Origin: Tubiluchus corallicola
Taxonomy: Eukaryota > Priapulida > Priapulimorpha > Priapulimorphida > Tubiluchidae
DNA: 64,000 bases
Assembly: GCA_030141605.1 (NCBI GenBank)
Contig: JAQGDQ010000021.1
Span: 432,001-496,000, forward strand
Direction: 5' to 3'
Shown here: one piece after another, positions 13,901 through 23,174 of the stretch
Numbering within the stretch: the stretch's first letter is position 1
How the letters are laid out: each line of letters starts with the position of its first letter
The notes under the pieces: model-generated
Database searches by the model: none
What the model was told of the DNA's origin: nothing
Seen by the model: the letters and a program-made list of their open reading frames with translations, nothing else
Translations under genes and position numbers: made by a program

Positions 13901-14056
13901 TAATTTAACAGTACGAAATTTTGTTCACGTTTAGGCCGGAGAACTAAGTAACACATCCATGAATGCAGAAGACAGAGACACAATGATAACCATATACACG
14001 AGTTGTTAATGATATCCCAGAATTATTGGCCATAACAAACGTACCTTGACCTTCAT
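7935..14056 (-). CDS. MTAP: S-methyl-5'-thioadenosine phosphorylase, copy A
   Basis: Nine exons on the minus strand, in transcript order: 14045-14056, 13359-13445, 12820-12878, 11645-11812, 11034-11136, 10033-10185, 9465-9551, 8986-9108 and 7935-7967 (TAA). They total 825 nt, or 274 aa, close to the 283 aa of human MTAP. The enzyme phosphorolyses methylthioadenosine from polyamine synthesis to adenine and methylthioribose-1-phosphate in the cytosol. Visible family motifs are GIIGGTGLD (residues 6-14), [14 protein letters not shown] (R53 matches human R60), SACGSLRE (86-93), [21 protein letters not shown] and ATDYDSW (D213 and D215 match human D220 and D222). The first exon encodes only MKVK and the last only [10 protein letters not shown]. 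The start has A at -3. No stop or frameshift is seen. Confidence 0.93.
13472..13876 (+). mobile_element. non-autonomous hAT-like element, copy 1 (in MTAP-A intron 1)
   Basis: A 405-bp element with short terminal inverted repeats: it begins CAGGGGCATATTAACC and ends GATACGCCCCTG. The flanking octamers GAAATAAA (13464-13471) and GAAGTAAG (13877-13884) match at six of eight bases, as expected for an old 8-bp hAT target duplication. It carries no coding capacity. A close relative in opposite orientation lies at 15480-15875. Assignment to hAT rests on the CAGGGGC-type termini and the 8-bp duplication. Confidence 0.7.
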
Positions 14057-14135
14057 GTTTTTGATGAGTTTTTGCCTTGTTCCTCACTGCTCTTGTACTG
14101 CAAATAATCTAAAAATATAAAATACCAGGTGATAG
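14057..14135 (-). promoter_or_regulatory. duplicated 5' flank of MTAP-A
   Basis: The bases just upstream of the MTAP-A ATG resemble the same interval upstream of MTAP-B (31577-31675): a CACTRCTCTT core is followed by ATAATCTAMAAATATAAAATACC in both copies. Similarity fades beyond about 14135 and 31675, which marks the 5' limit of the duplicated segment. It probably contains 5'UTR and core promoter. No clear TATA position can be assigned. Confidence 0.4.
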
Positions 14136-14213
14136 TGTTTAGCTGCGTGACAGAGAATGCAATAAGTTTTCTAGTGCAAGAAAGCAGAAGGGAACTTATC
14201 AATGTATAGCTGC

Positions 14214-14825
14214 TAGGAAAATTGCCCAGGTCGGCAACAAAACGTTCTAGTAACTTTTGTGCTGAAACGTTAGTCTTAAATTTTCTCATTTTAGTAAATT
14301 TAGTCGTTTTCGTTGCTGAAAGTTTGTCAACTAATGTTTTTAAGCAATTTTGCACATTTCAATAGATTCATTGATTTAAACATTTCTAGCAGAGCTTCAG
14401 TGACATTATGTAGTATCTGTGTTAGGCAGTTTTACTTTTGCCTATCTTCTAAGTGCTAGCAGAAGTACTAACCTAACTTTTGATTTCATGAACACAAAAT
14501 GCGGACATTACCTAATTTTGATTATTAAGGATATCATACTTGTTTTTGTTACTCAAAGCTTGTCAACTGGCGTTTTGAAATAAGTTTATCAATTTCGTAG
14601 AAGGCATAAACTTCATTAAGCGTTACGCAGTACCTGTGTTAAATAATTTTACTTAAATTTCCTATCTTCAAAATAAAGAAAGCGTTGGTACTCGTAGGCC
14701 TTAGTACTATAGCACATGTATACTAACTTTAACATGCTCAAAGTAGGAAAATTGCCTAATCTAGTTAGCAATGCTGTACGTCGCCATTTACCAGAATTAA
14801 TGCTGAATTATTCTTAAATTATTGA
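14214..14825. repeat. degenerate tandem repeat upstream of MTAP-A
   Basis: About two and a half diverged units begin near 14214, 14500 and 14744. Shared anchors are TAGGAAAATTGCC at 14214 and 14744, GTTTGTCAACT and GCTTGTCAACT near 14326 and 14560, and GTAYCTGTGTTA followed by CCTATCTTC in units 1 and 2. Units are roughly 240-290 bases. I see no equivalent upstream of MTAP-B. Confidence 0.55.
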
Positions 14826-14915
14826 AAGTTACTGCACCCTGTATAAAGCCCAAAAACAGTTCTCATAAAATAAATTTATAATTATTGTTTTTATTAAATA
14901 GAATCGAATTACGGT

Positions 14916-15477
14916 CAGGGCCATCTTAACAGCATTATTGGCCCCTGGGCAAAGCAGTGAAATGGGGGCCTAATTGCATCGACCATTAACATTTTTATTC
15001 TTACGAGTGATTGTGTAGGTAGGTGCCGCTCCTACCTACACAACCACTTACAGGAGTAAAAATGTAAATGGTCAATAAAACTAAACTGATATTTATTGTA
15101 TTGGTGCATCCAACAATATCAGTGTATAAACATTAAAAAGCATACTGTACTGTCTGTACAGGAAATATTAATCAACACAAACGTTTCAACAATATAACGT
15201 GTGCCTTAAAAACACAAAAAAATAAACACATAAATTATACTCAATTGGTAAACTATGCAGACGCAGCTAATGTATTACTACACATTATTTGTTATTAATC
15301 AAGTGTTCAATATAAACGTTTGCAAAATTTCTTTGCAGAGAACTGCTTTATAATTGGCTTGCATGAAGTCAATTTCGTCAGGATGTCATTTTCCATACAT
15401 ACGAGTGAAAGTCAATTCAGCATGCTCGTGGGGACCCAGAGCAATCGCCCAGTGTGCCCATGCTAAAGACGGCCCTG
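14916..15477. mobile_element. non-autonomous hAT-like element with internal palindrome
   Basis: A 562-bp element with termini CAGGGCCATCTTAACAGC and GCTAAAGACGGCCCTG, which are inverted repeats of each other (CAGGGCCRTCTT). No transposase is encoded. It contains a near-perfect palindrome at 14981-15073. Its right end abuts another hAT-like element at 15480. Reading past that insertion, the right flank ATTAAAGG (15882-15889) matches the left flank ATTACGGT at five of eight bases, which is weak support for its target duplication. Confidence 0.6.
14981..15073. repeat. long inverted repeat (hairpin) inside the hAT-like element
   Basis: The arms 14981-15023 and 15031-15073 are 43 bases each and match at about 36 positions. 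The inner 13 pairs are perfect, and a 7-base loop separates the arms. A transcript of either strand would fold into a long hairpin. Confidence 0.75.
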
Positions 15478-15479
15478 AT

Positions 15480-15875
15480 CAGGTGCATATTAAGATTTTA
15501 CGACGCCTAGGCTGTTCTGCCCACCTGTATTGTAAATTTATGGTCGTGTTAATGTAATGAGGAGATTAAACAATTATTTGTGCTGTATTAGAAACACGAT
15601 TAACCTAGGTTCTACGTGGCTATTATTAATTACAGGTATTTGCATACGCTTATATTCAAGCAAATGCTTGTGTAATAACTCACATAAGTTCGTTATAAGG
15701 CACTTATATAAAAGCTGCGCTAGGTAACTGCCCGTGGTGTGTTATAAAATGTGCCCTTTATGTGAATAATGAAAGTATACACGTTTTCTGAGGAGATTTT
15801 TTTCTAAAATGTTACGTCCCTCAAACTTGGCGCCCTAGTCTATAGCCTAGTTAGCCTAATGGTTAATACGCCTAG
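15480..15875 (-). mobile_element. non-autonomous hAT-like element, copy 2 (inverted)
   Basis: A 396-bp element of the same family as 13472-13876, in reverse orientation; most of the two sequences align, including the block with ACGTAGAACCTAGGTTAAT. Left terminus CAGGTGCATATTAAG; right terminus TTAATACGCCTAG. The flanking octamers GCCCTGAT (15472-15479) and GCTCTTAT (15876-15883) match at six of eight. The left octamer includes the last six bases of the neighbouring element, so this copy appears to have inserted at that element's very end. Confidence 0.65.
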
Positions 15876-16864
15876 GCTCTTATTAAAGGAATGTTACCAC
15901 CAATGCCTAACTCAAACTTTAACAAACAAAAAAAGTTAAATCACAGATTTAGATTACCCATGTTTGCATGTGTGCATCAAAATCCATGGTTGACTAAATA
16001 CGAAACACCATTAATTAGACTATGACTGTGGAATTATTACTAATTCCATGCATGGGCGGATACAGACTTTAGAAAAACGGTGGGCTCAACAAAAAGCAGC
16101 TAGCGTTTACCTGCATTTAAGCACATTTTGTAGATCAAATGAGATCTAAATTCTGGTACGTAGACTTCCTCAAGCATCACAACGCTGAGTTATTAAATAT
16201 ATTTTACGTACACTTATCTAGGAAATATTCGTTTTATTTTTTTCTGTACTAGTCATATATCTTAAAGCAAGTTTGTAATACAGTGCAATGCGGATGACCC
16301 ATTACTTAAGTTTAATTTATTTATGTACCCAACAAAATGTGGATAGTCAAACATAAAACTATTCAATTATTAGTAAATTCAAACGTTGACAGTTATACAC
16401 ACAGAAAGCTCAACCCACTGGACAAGTTTTACAGTGTTTGGTGGCTCCTACCGAACTATTGCAAACTTCTAACCATCCTTTTTTCTGATTTGAGACTGGC
16501 AAGTCTACAGCCCCCACTGTTCATACAAAATTTAGTGAATTTGCCTACGGGCTAATTCTTCCCACTGGACACAGCTAAACGACAGAACGCCCGGCCACAC
16601 ACGCGTTCTAAACCATTTTGCGGCTGCTAGAAGCTATTTCCTCAAAAAAGTTCATTAATTTAAAACTCATTATTTCACCTCAAACTTGTGACTGATAATT
16701 TCACACCAGTATATTATTAGTATACATACACAATACAGAATACATGATATACAGAACCAGAATACAAAAACAGAACCGTTGTGATATATGGTTTTTACAT
16801 TTACTAAATTTTAATTACCGTACAAGTAACGATTAATGTAATTACTACTTTTAAAAAGGCCTAA

Positions 16865-17056
16865 AGCGGCGTTTATATAACTTGCGGAATGCGTTTTCTA
16901 CCTTGCGGAATAGGCTGCGGAAGAATCAATAGGAAAAACGCAACCGCGGTGCATTGAAAACGGGTGCATTGAAAACAATACAAACCGATTTAATCTTATT
17001 ACGCACCCCCACCCCCACCCCAACGCATACGCATCCGCAAGTTACAAAACGCCACT
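16865..17056. mobile_element. short MITE with TAA target duplication (Harbinger-like)
   Basis: A 192-bp element bounded by TAA on both sides (16862-16864 and 17057-17059). Termini are AGCGGCGTTTATATAACTTG and, inverted, AGTGGCGTTTTGTAACTTG, with GCGGAATGCG-type subterminal repeats. A 3-bp TWA duplication with termini of this kind suggests PIF/Harbinger. There is no coding capacity. A C-rich run lies near 17006-17021. Confidence 0.5.
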
Positions 17057-17646
17057 TAAGACTATGACTCACAACTTTCGGACACTTCGCGAATGCTTCC
17101 ATACTCGGTGTTAAATTTGGCTACATTGACAAAGCTATCATGAGATAATTTGTTTTGACTTTTAATCACCCGGCCGCTCGTTCTAATGCTTAGAATCCAG
17201 AGAAAATATTTATCTGTGTTGTAACTATTACCGTGAAAAGTGGCAGGCCCCTTGGGCCCATCCCCTAAATCCGCAATTGCCACGTCTCGGGGTCAAATCA
17301 CGACTGGTTCACAACTTTCAAATGGTTTATGAGCAGTCTGACATTCACGAATTTCACAGTCATAATCTAATAATATCGTTGATTACCAGCTAATCTGCGC
17401 TAACCTTAAAAAGTTCTGTAGTTTCTCGCACCCTCTCCACTTGTGTAGGCAAACGATAAAATTGATTGCAGGGGTGTTCTTCAACACTGTAGCACCTTTA
17501 TTATTCTTCAAAACTTACTTCACCAACTTCCTTCAGAAAAGTTAATACCATAAATATAAAATACTACTCGTTGACTTTACGTCAATATCTGTACAGGATT
17601 GTTGCATGTGAGTAGCTGCACGCCTCCAACTAACATACCATACACT

Positions 17647-18037
17647 CTGTAGCGGATAGCCCTATAGGCTGAATAGGCTGAAGCCTAAGGCCCGGGATCA
17701 AAAGGGGCCCGGCAAAATAAAACGAATTTTTTTTTTGTAAAAAAAATAAATTGACAAAAGAGCAAGGGGCCCGCCAAAATAAAATATAGAAAAAAGTTTT
17801 TTTTTCAAACGTCAGTCACTATATTTCAAATCGGGTTTACACAAATCAAGTTTACACAATTTAAGTTTACACAATTCACGTTTACACAGTTTAAGTTTAA
17901 GTTCAAAACTTCAGTTTCCGAATTTTTAAAAAAAAACCGTTTTCTTTAAAAAAGGCCTATTTTTTAAAAAATAGCAACATTTAAAAGGCCCGTTCCAAGC
18001 TCAAGCCTAAGGCCCATAAAATCATAATCCGCCGCTG
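17647..18037. mobile_element. non-autonomous hAT-like element with 8-bp target duplication
   Basis: A 391-bp element. It begins CTGTAGCGGATAGCCC and ends CATAATCCGCCGCTG, inverted repeats of each other. The flanking octamers CATACACT (17639-17646) and CCTACACT (18038-18045) match at seven of eight bases, the best-preserved target duplication in the window. Subterminal AAGCCTAAGGCCC blocks occur at both ends. It has a small 15-bp minisatellite inside and no transposase. Confidence 0.75.
17835..17894 (+). repeat. 15-bp minisatellite
   Basis: Four consecutive 15-base units begin GTTTACACA and differ only in their last bases. They lie within the hAT-like element at 17647-18037, followed by a decayed fifth unit. 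Confidence 0.75.
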
Positions 18038-18045
18038 CCTACACT

Positions 18046-19709
18046 GCGCTGCGCAGCCTTGATACAACCCTCTTACCAGCCCTTACCCACCTATATATTA
18101 GGTCAAGGCCACCTGTCGATCTGTTAAGCCTAATGAACTCACCACAGCAGGTATTTCTGTAAGGCATTAAAGGCTACTGGTAATATTTGCCTGAAAATTT
18201 CAATTTTTGCACGGAAAAAGCAATGATGTAGTGAGGGCATACGTACATGCACACACCTCTTACTCTTGGCAATTTCAGTATACACACGAACAATACAGCA
18301 TACTGTATACGCCCGCGGAACATTTGGACATGGGCTACCGGACATTTTGGCACGAGATATTGTGCATCAGTAAAATTTAATGTTGTTATTTATTTTTTCA
18401 TTTTTGTTTATTAAATTTTAATGTCTCTCTCTAATTTCCTAACTCTCGTAATAGTTTTTAAGAATCATGGTTTCACTAAATTAAAAATTATTGTAATGCA
18501 ACAAAAAATCAATTATCTGCACTTTCTAGATGTTTACCTTAAAATGAATGTAGCTGCGTCATGCAGCAGAAGACACCGCAAGTTTACATTAGCATTTTAT
18601 TAAAATATGACAATATTTTATTTCTAGTGCATCACAAATACAGTAAATAACACAGATGTGCGTTACCAAATAAGTCCATTCACACCAAAATTTAATACCA
18701 GTACATTTAACTAGTGCAGCAATTTAACTAGTATTCTATCACAATACTATATTCATTGATCGCTTGGTGTGCGTTAGAAGAATGCGCTGTTTAGTTCATT
18801 AGTCTCTTATAACTAGCTGTCAACTCGAAAACATCTAAACCAATTAGTAAGTCTGTATCTGTTACGAAAATGCATGATGATATTTTGCGTTCAGCTGTTC
18901 AGCAGCAGCGCTTTTAGAAGCGTACGCGCGTTAACTGATTTATAGTTATGCTATATAATTTTACCAGTACGATCTTACTCGCGAAAAATCATTTCTCGTA
19001 CAAAACTTTTAGATGTTACAAGGTAATTAGGTAGTGGACGTGATCTGTAGCTCAGTTAAAACAGAAATAATGTAGTCACAATGGAGGTAACTTGTGCATC
19101 GGTGCCGGAGCCCATTATGACTCGAGCCAAGCCAGCGCTCAAAGGTCCTGTCCGCTGCTACGCTGGTATACTCAACTAACAAGCTTTGAAGTCATCACAC
19201 TTCAGAATACGTTCCATGGTCTCCTTCAGCGGCTGATACATGACGTTCTGAACATGTTTTCCTTGGTTTTTCACTTTTTATTCATTTTATATTTTCATAA
19301 ATGCTGTCATTGTGATCTGTAATTGTAATGGCAGTATATTTTTAAAATAAGTCCCTGGATTTAACTGTGAACTTTTGATAACTGGGCTTATAACTTACAT
19401 AGATACGTCCTGTACCACGAACAATATTTTGAGTTTATTTCATCGGTGACACCCAGCACATAACAAAATAAAATGCAAAAAGCGAGTTGGCAGCCTAATT
19501 ACTGTAAATTTAATTATACAAATTTAATGCTGATTGGGCAATCTAACTATTATTTGAACATATACATATATTACTAATGTTACTAAAATTTTAAGTGCAT
19601 GTCTATTTTTCTAAAATTTCCTTAGCCTAAGAAGCCAAGTCTTCCAGACAATACACAGATTCCAGACGGCACTAAGCTTCACAAACTTCTGCTGGTTGAA
19701 AGCCGTTAC
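18046..19709. other. intergenic spacer without recognisable genes
   Basis: AT-rich sequence with only short chance reading frames. No family motif, splice-supported exon or clear terminal repeat was found here. Confidence 0.5.
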
Positions 19710-21352
19710 CAAGGGCAGATTAACTATTAGGCTAATTAAGGCTATAGCCTTAGGCCCTGAATTTTTACAGCCCTTCGGTATCCTGAAATCGATAACCAGT
19801 TAGATTCAATTCAATTGTAATTTATTTATCTCTTTATAATACTACTATAAAAACATGATTAATAAAAGAATCGCCAATAAGTTTCGAAGAACGGTTAAAA
19901 TGTATAGAAAGATCTAAAACTAGAGAAAGACTATAAAGTCACCTAATCTGCTATCCTTTACCGAATATAGATAAAATGATTTTTAGACACTGGTGGGCAT
20001 TAATGTTATCAGTTTAATTTAGGAAACATTAATAATTTTAAAATTATGACATTTGCTATATAATTAAGTAATCCAGAGTAAAGAAAATACATGTACTTTA
20101 ATTAGCGGGCAACGAAATAAGGTCAGTCTTGATTAAACTAAAAATAGCATTTAGATTTTATGAGAAATACAGGTCAAAATTGTTATGAAACGATAAAAAC
20201 ACTTTGCGTTAATAATGCAATTAATCAACAACAGGAGTTAAATACATTTTGATTTGAGTTCAACTTCATTATTAAGAACAATCTACTGACTTGGACAATA
20301 ATACTAAATAATATAATTCTCAATATACTGATAGAAGAAACATTTAGCTATACAGGTTTTGTAGTAATTTTATAAAGGAGAGGTAAAACTTGTGCAATCT
20401 GTGAACAACACCTGAAACTTTACTCATAAAATAGTATTGTAGTACGACTTTAATAATTACTCTGCTGTAATGAAGAGAAGAAAGACAGAGTATTTCCTGA
20501 TATTTAGGATAATATCTGTAATGGCCTGTGAATCAACTGATTCAAAGTACGAATCAGTAGCTCGTTATTCAATAATTGAGAAAAAAAATTAATTGAGTAT
20601 TAGAGTACATTTTCTGAGCCACAGATTCATGCCATGCTGTAGTATTTTCAGTTTTATGAATATTAATGTAGTTAGGATTATTAAGTTAGGTAGAGAAAAT
20701 AGAATATAGTTGAGTAAAAGCTTAACATTAATCAGCGTAAGTTAATAGCAATTGCTTTTTAAGTTTAGAGACCAAAATATAGACACTGTCAGAATCCTTA
20801 ATATTACTGTTCAAACAATTCCAGAATTTAACAGCTTGATATTTGATAGTACTTAATCCGTGAGTGGTACAGAATCTGGGCGTAAAATATAGACCACGAG
20901 TGGCAGATCCAGTTTCGTAGTTATGGATTTCAGATATGGTAGTAAAATAGTTACAGAATAGTTCAGCTAAGTTCTTATTTATAAAACGATACATGAATTT
21001 AGCGAGATAGTGTACATTTAAAGCGAGATAGTGTTATTAAATAACTTTTAAATTTTAGTAAAAAGGATAACGAATTTATTAAAACTGAACTTATAGCCCG
21101 GTTTCTCCTCTTTTCAAAAATCTATAAATTTTCTTCCCTAGGATGCCACAAGGGTGTTTTTTCTACATGATGTTCCTCGCATGAACAAAACATGACTATT
21201 CTTGAAGATTTTTCACCCCGCCGTTGTAGAAAAACGTTTTATTAGCAGCCCGGGATACGTGAAGACGTGGGCCTCGTTTACGATGTGGAACTTGAGGCCC
21301 TTCGTTTGTTGATCCCCTTAGGCGCGTGAAACTCTTAATGCAGCCGCCACTA
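19710..21352. mobile_element. hAT-like element interrupted by a LINE fragment
   Basis: The left end CAAGGGCAGATTAACTATTAG, followed by GGCTATAGCCTTAGGCCCT, matches the terminal style of the other hAT-like elements here. A plausible inverted partner lies at about 21335-21352 (CTTAATGCAGCCGCCACTA), preceded by GATCCCCTTAGGCGCG. Between them sits a minus-strand LINE 3' end. No convincing 8-bp duplication was found (both flanks contain CCGT), so the pairing of the two ends is tentative. Confidence 0.35.
19803..20994 (-). mobile_element. 3'-terminal fragment of a non-LTR retrotransposon (LINE)
   Basis: Minus-strand frame 20728-20994 encodes 88 aa resembling the extreme C-terminus of LINE reverse transcriptases: SATRGLYFTPRFCTTHGLST is followed by IKYQAVKFWNCLNSNIK and a basic KLKKQLL tail. 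About 0.9 kb further 3' on that strand the sequence ends in AATTGAATTGAATC (19804-19817 on the plus strand), a simple-repeat tail typical of several LINE clades. The reverse transcriptase core and endonuclease are absent, so this is a 5'-truncated dead copy. Confidence 0.6.
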
Positions 21353-21959
21353 CCGTATATAGAATTACCGTAACGATACGGAAAACACGAAAATTAGTGG
21401 ACGTTTTGTAACGACTTCAGAAAAATTATTCCAGAAAATTTACCGCTGTTATACTTACGTGACTAAAGTGAGGTTTATGTTATTTTTATGTAGCATCCGG
21501 ATGCCACATAAACACCACTTAATATTTAATGATTTCAGCCACAAATATGTGCGTGATTTCAAAATCCAGGTTCAGCTACATTATGTAAGCCTACTAACGC
21601 GTTCACGTCATTGAATTTTTTATTAGATTTATTTTAATACAATGCCCATGTGTTCATGTACATACAGAACAGTACGTAGCATACAAAATTTATAAATCTT
21701 CAGCGTATGAAGACACATCAAGTCAACACTGTAAGAGAACTTGTGCAATGTTAACTTCATAATTGGCTTGAATAAATAATTCAAAGGAAAAAATGATGAT
21801 GAACACAGAAATGAGAAAATGGATGAGCGTTATTGATGAGAATGATATGTGCATAATTTTCAAAATTTAGATGTAATCAAAGTTGGGTTGACATTGTAAA
21901 GCCAAGAATTACGGAATCTCAAGATTAAAAGAAGAAAAAAACAGGCATGCAGCGCAGGT

Positions 21960-22130
21960 AACGATTATGTCTGCACACAATCTCACACTTACAACAGCAT
22001 ATACATACATTTGCTCACAAACTCACATACAATGTAATCAGTTCTCTCATGCACACATATTGTCTACTACACGTACAAACGACTAACACACACACACCAA
22101 ACCTCATACACAAACACTTACTCATGCCTC
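21960..22130 (+). repeat. CA-rich degenerate microsatellite
   Basis: The stretch is dominated by ACACAC, CTCACA and TACA words with little G, for example ACTAACACACACACACC. It is low-complexity and not coding. Confidence 0.5.
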
Positions 22131-22179
22131 AGCTATTCTGCCAATCACATTAATTACTGAAATTATGTGAGTATGTACT

Positions 22180-22560
22180 AATGATATATTTCTTCATTTT
22201 TTCTGAAAGATATGTATCGAAATCGAATTAGCAAGTTTTGGGCTGTTGGGTAATAAATTCCAAGTTCTAAGTCTACTATTAGAAATAAACTGTTTTCCAA
22301 CATCGGTTCTTAGCTGAATAATATTATATTGATTAAATCGAGTACTGCACACTTTATTGTTTATTTTAACAGGATTGTTAAGAAAGTGGAAGAAGTTGGT
22401 AGTGAGTTTTAAACTTAAAAATAGAAACCTTACTATACGTTAAATCATCAAATTTTAAAATTTTACAGTTGAAAAAGTGGGAGTTATTAACTTCTACGCG
22501 TTTAGAGAGGCTTTCCAGAATTTGGATAAATTTCCTTTCCAGTCTTTAGGCTAGCGGGGG
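22180..22560 (-). mobile_element. second LINE 3' relic
   Basis: Reading the minus strand from about 22350 to 22190 gives LRTDVGKQFISNSRLRTWNL followed by LPNSPKLANSI and a stop. This is the familiar C-terminal signature (R-D-GK-F-R-WN-LP) of LINE reverse transcriptases. Upstream on the same strand, FNCKILKFDDLTYSKVSIFK is visible but in another frame, so the copy is frameshifted and dead. Confidence 0.55.
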
Positions 22561-23168
22561 AAGTTAACTAACTAACAAGGTAGCAGAAAGATTTTGTCTA
22601 ATATTGTAAATTATTCCAAATTAAAAATTTCGGAGATGGGGGAGGGACTTAATTTGCTGCCTGGCTCGGCTTTCAACACCCACCAAGCTAGATTTTTTTA
22701 GACATTATATCCACCTCGAAACTTACCACTAGTACGTGCTACAGCACTATAGCAAAACTTCCAATTTTTGAAACAAAGATGTGAAAACAGGCAACGATGC
22801 TCGTGAAAGTCGAAATTGATGCGAACACGGAACAGTTTATAAAACTCTTGACTTTTACACAGCACTATATATGATAAAAATATCTATAGCAATCTCTCTT
22901 TGACTTATAGTCGGGCGTTTGGCTTTGAATATTAGTGTCAAATCGACTGCGACGAGTAAAGCCTATATGACTGTACAAGTAGGAGATTGCATTAATCGAT
23001 TACTGAAGTACTTACAGTAGAATGGGTAACTGCTGTAAACTTACGTTGTGCATACGTAGCTGACCTGCTTACGCATATGCCAATGGCTTGTTACTAATTA
23101 TAATAATCTATAAGTTATAATAATTTATTATAGAAAAAACAATGCAGATGAGCACAATTTTTAATTCT

Positions 23169-23174
23169 TTTATT
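23169..23174 (-). terminator. candidate polyadenylation signal of MTAP copy B
   Basis: Minus-strand AATAAA at the position equivalent to 6225-6230 downstream of MTAP-A; flanking words such as TTCTTTTATTT and CATGGTACTA...GGTCTCT are shared. It implies a 3'UTR of about 3 kb, which may be too long, so an earlier site is possible. Confidence 0.35.

Noticed and set aside
13472-15875. A single 2.4-kb foldback transposon carrying MTAP exon 1
   Set aside because: Each arm has its own two termini and its own flanking octamer pair, so two separate insertions explain the sequence better.
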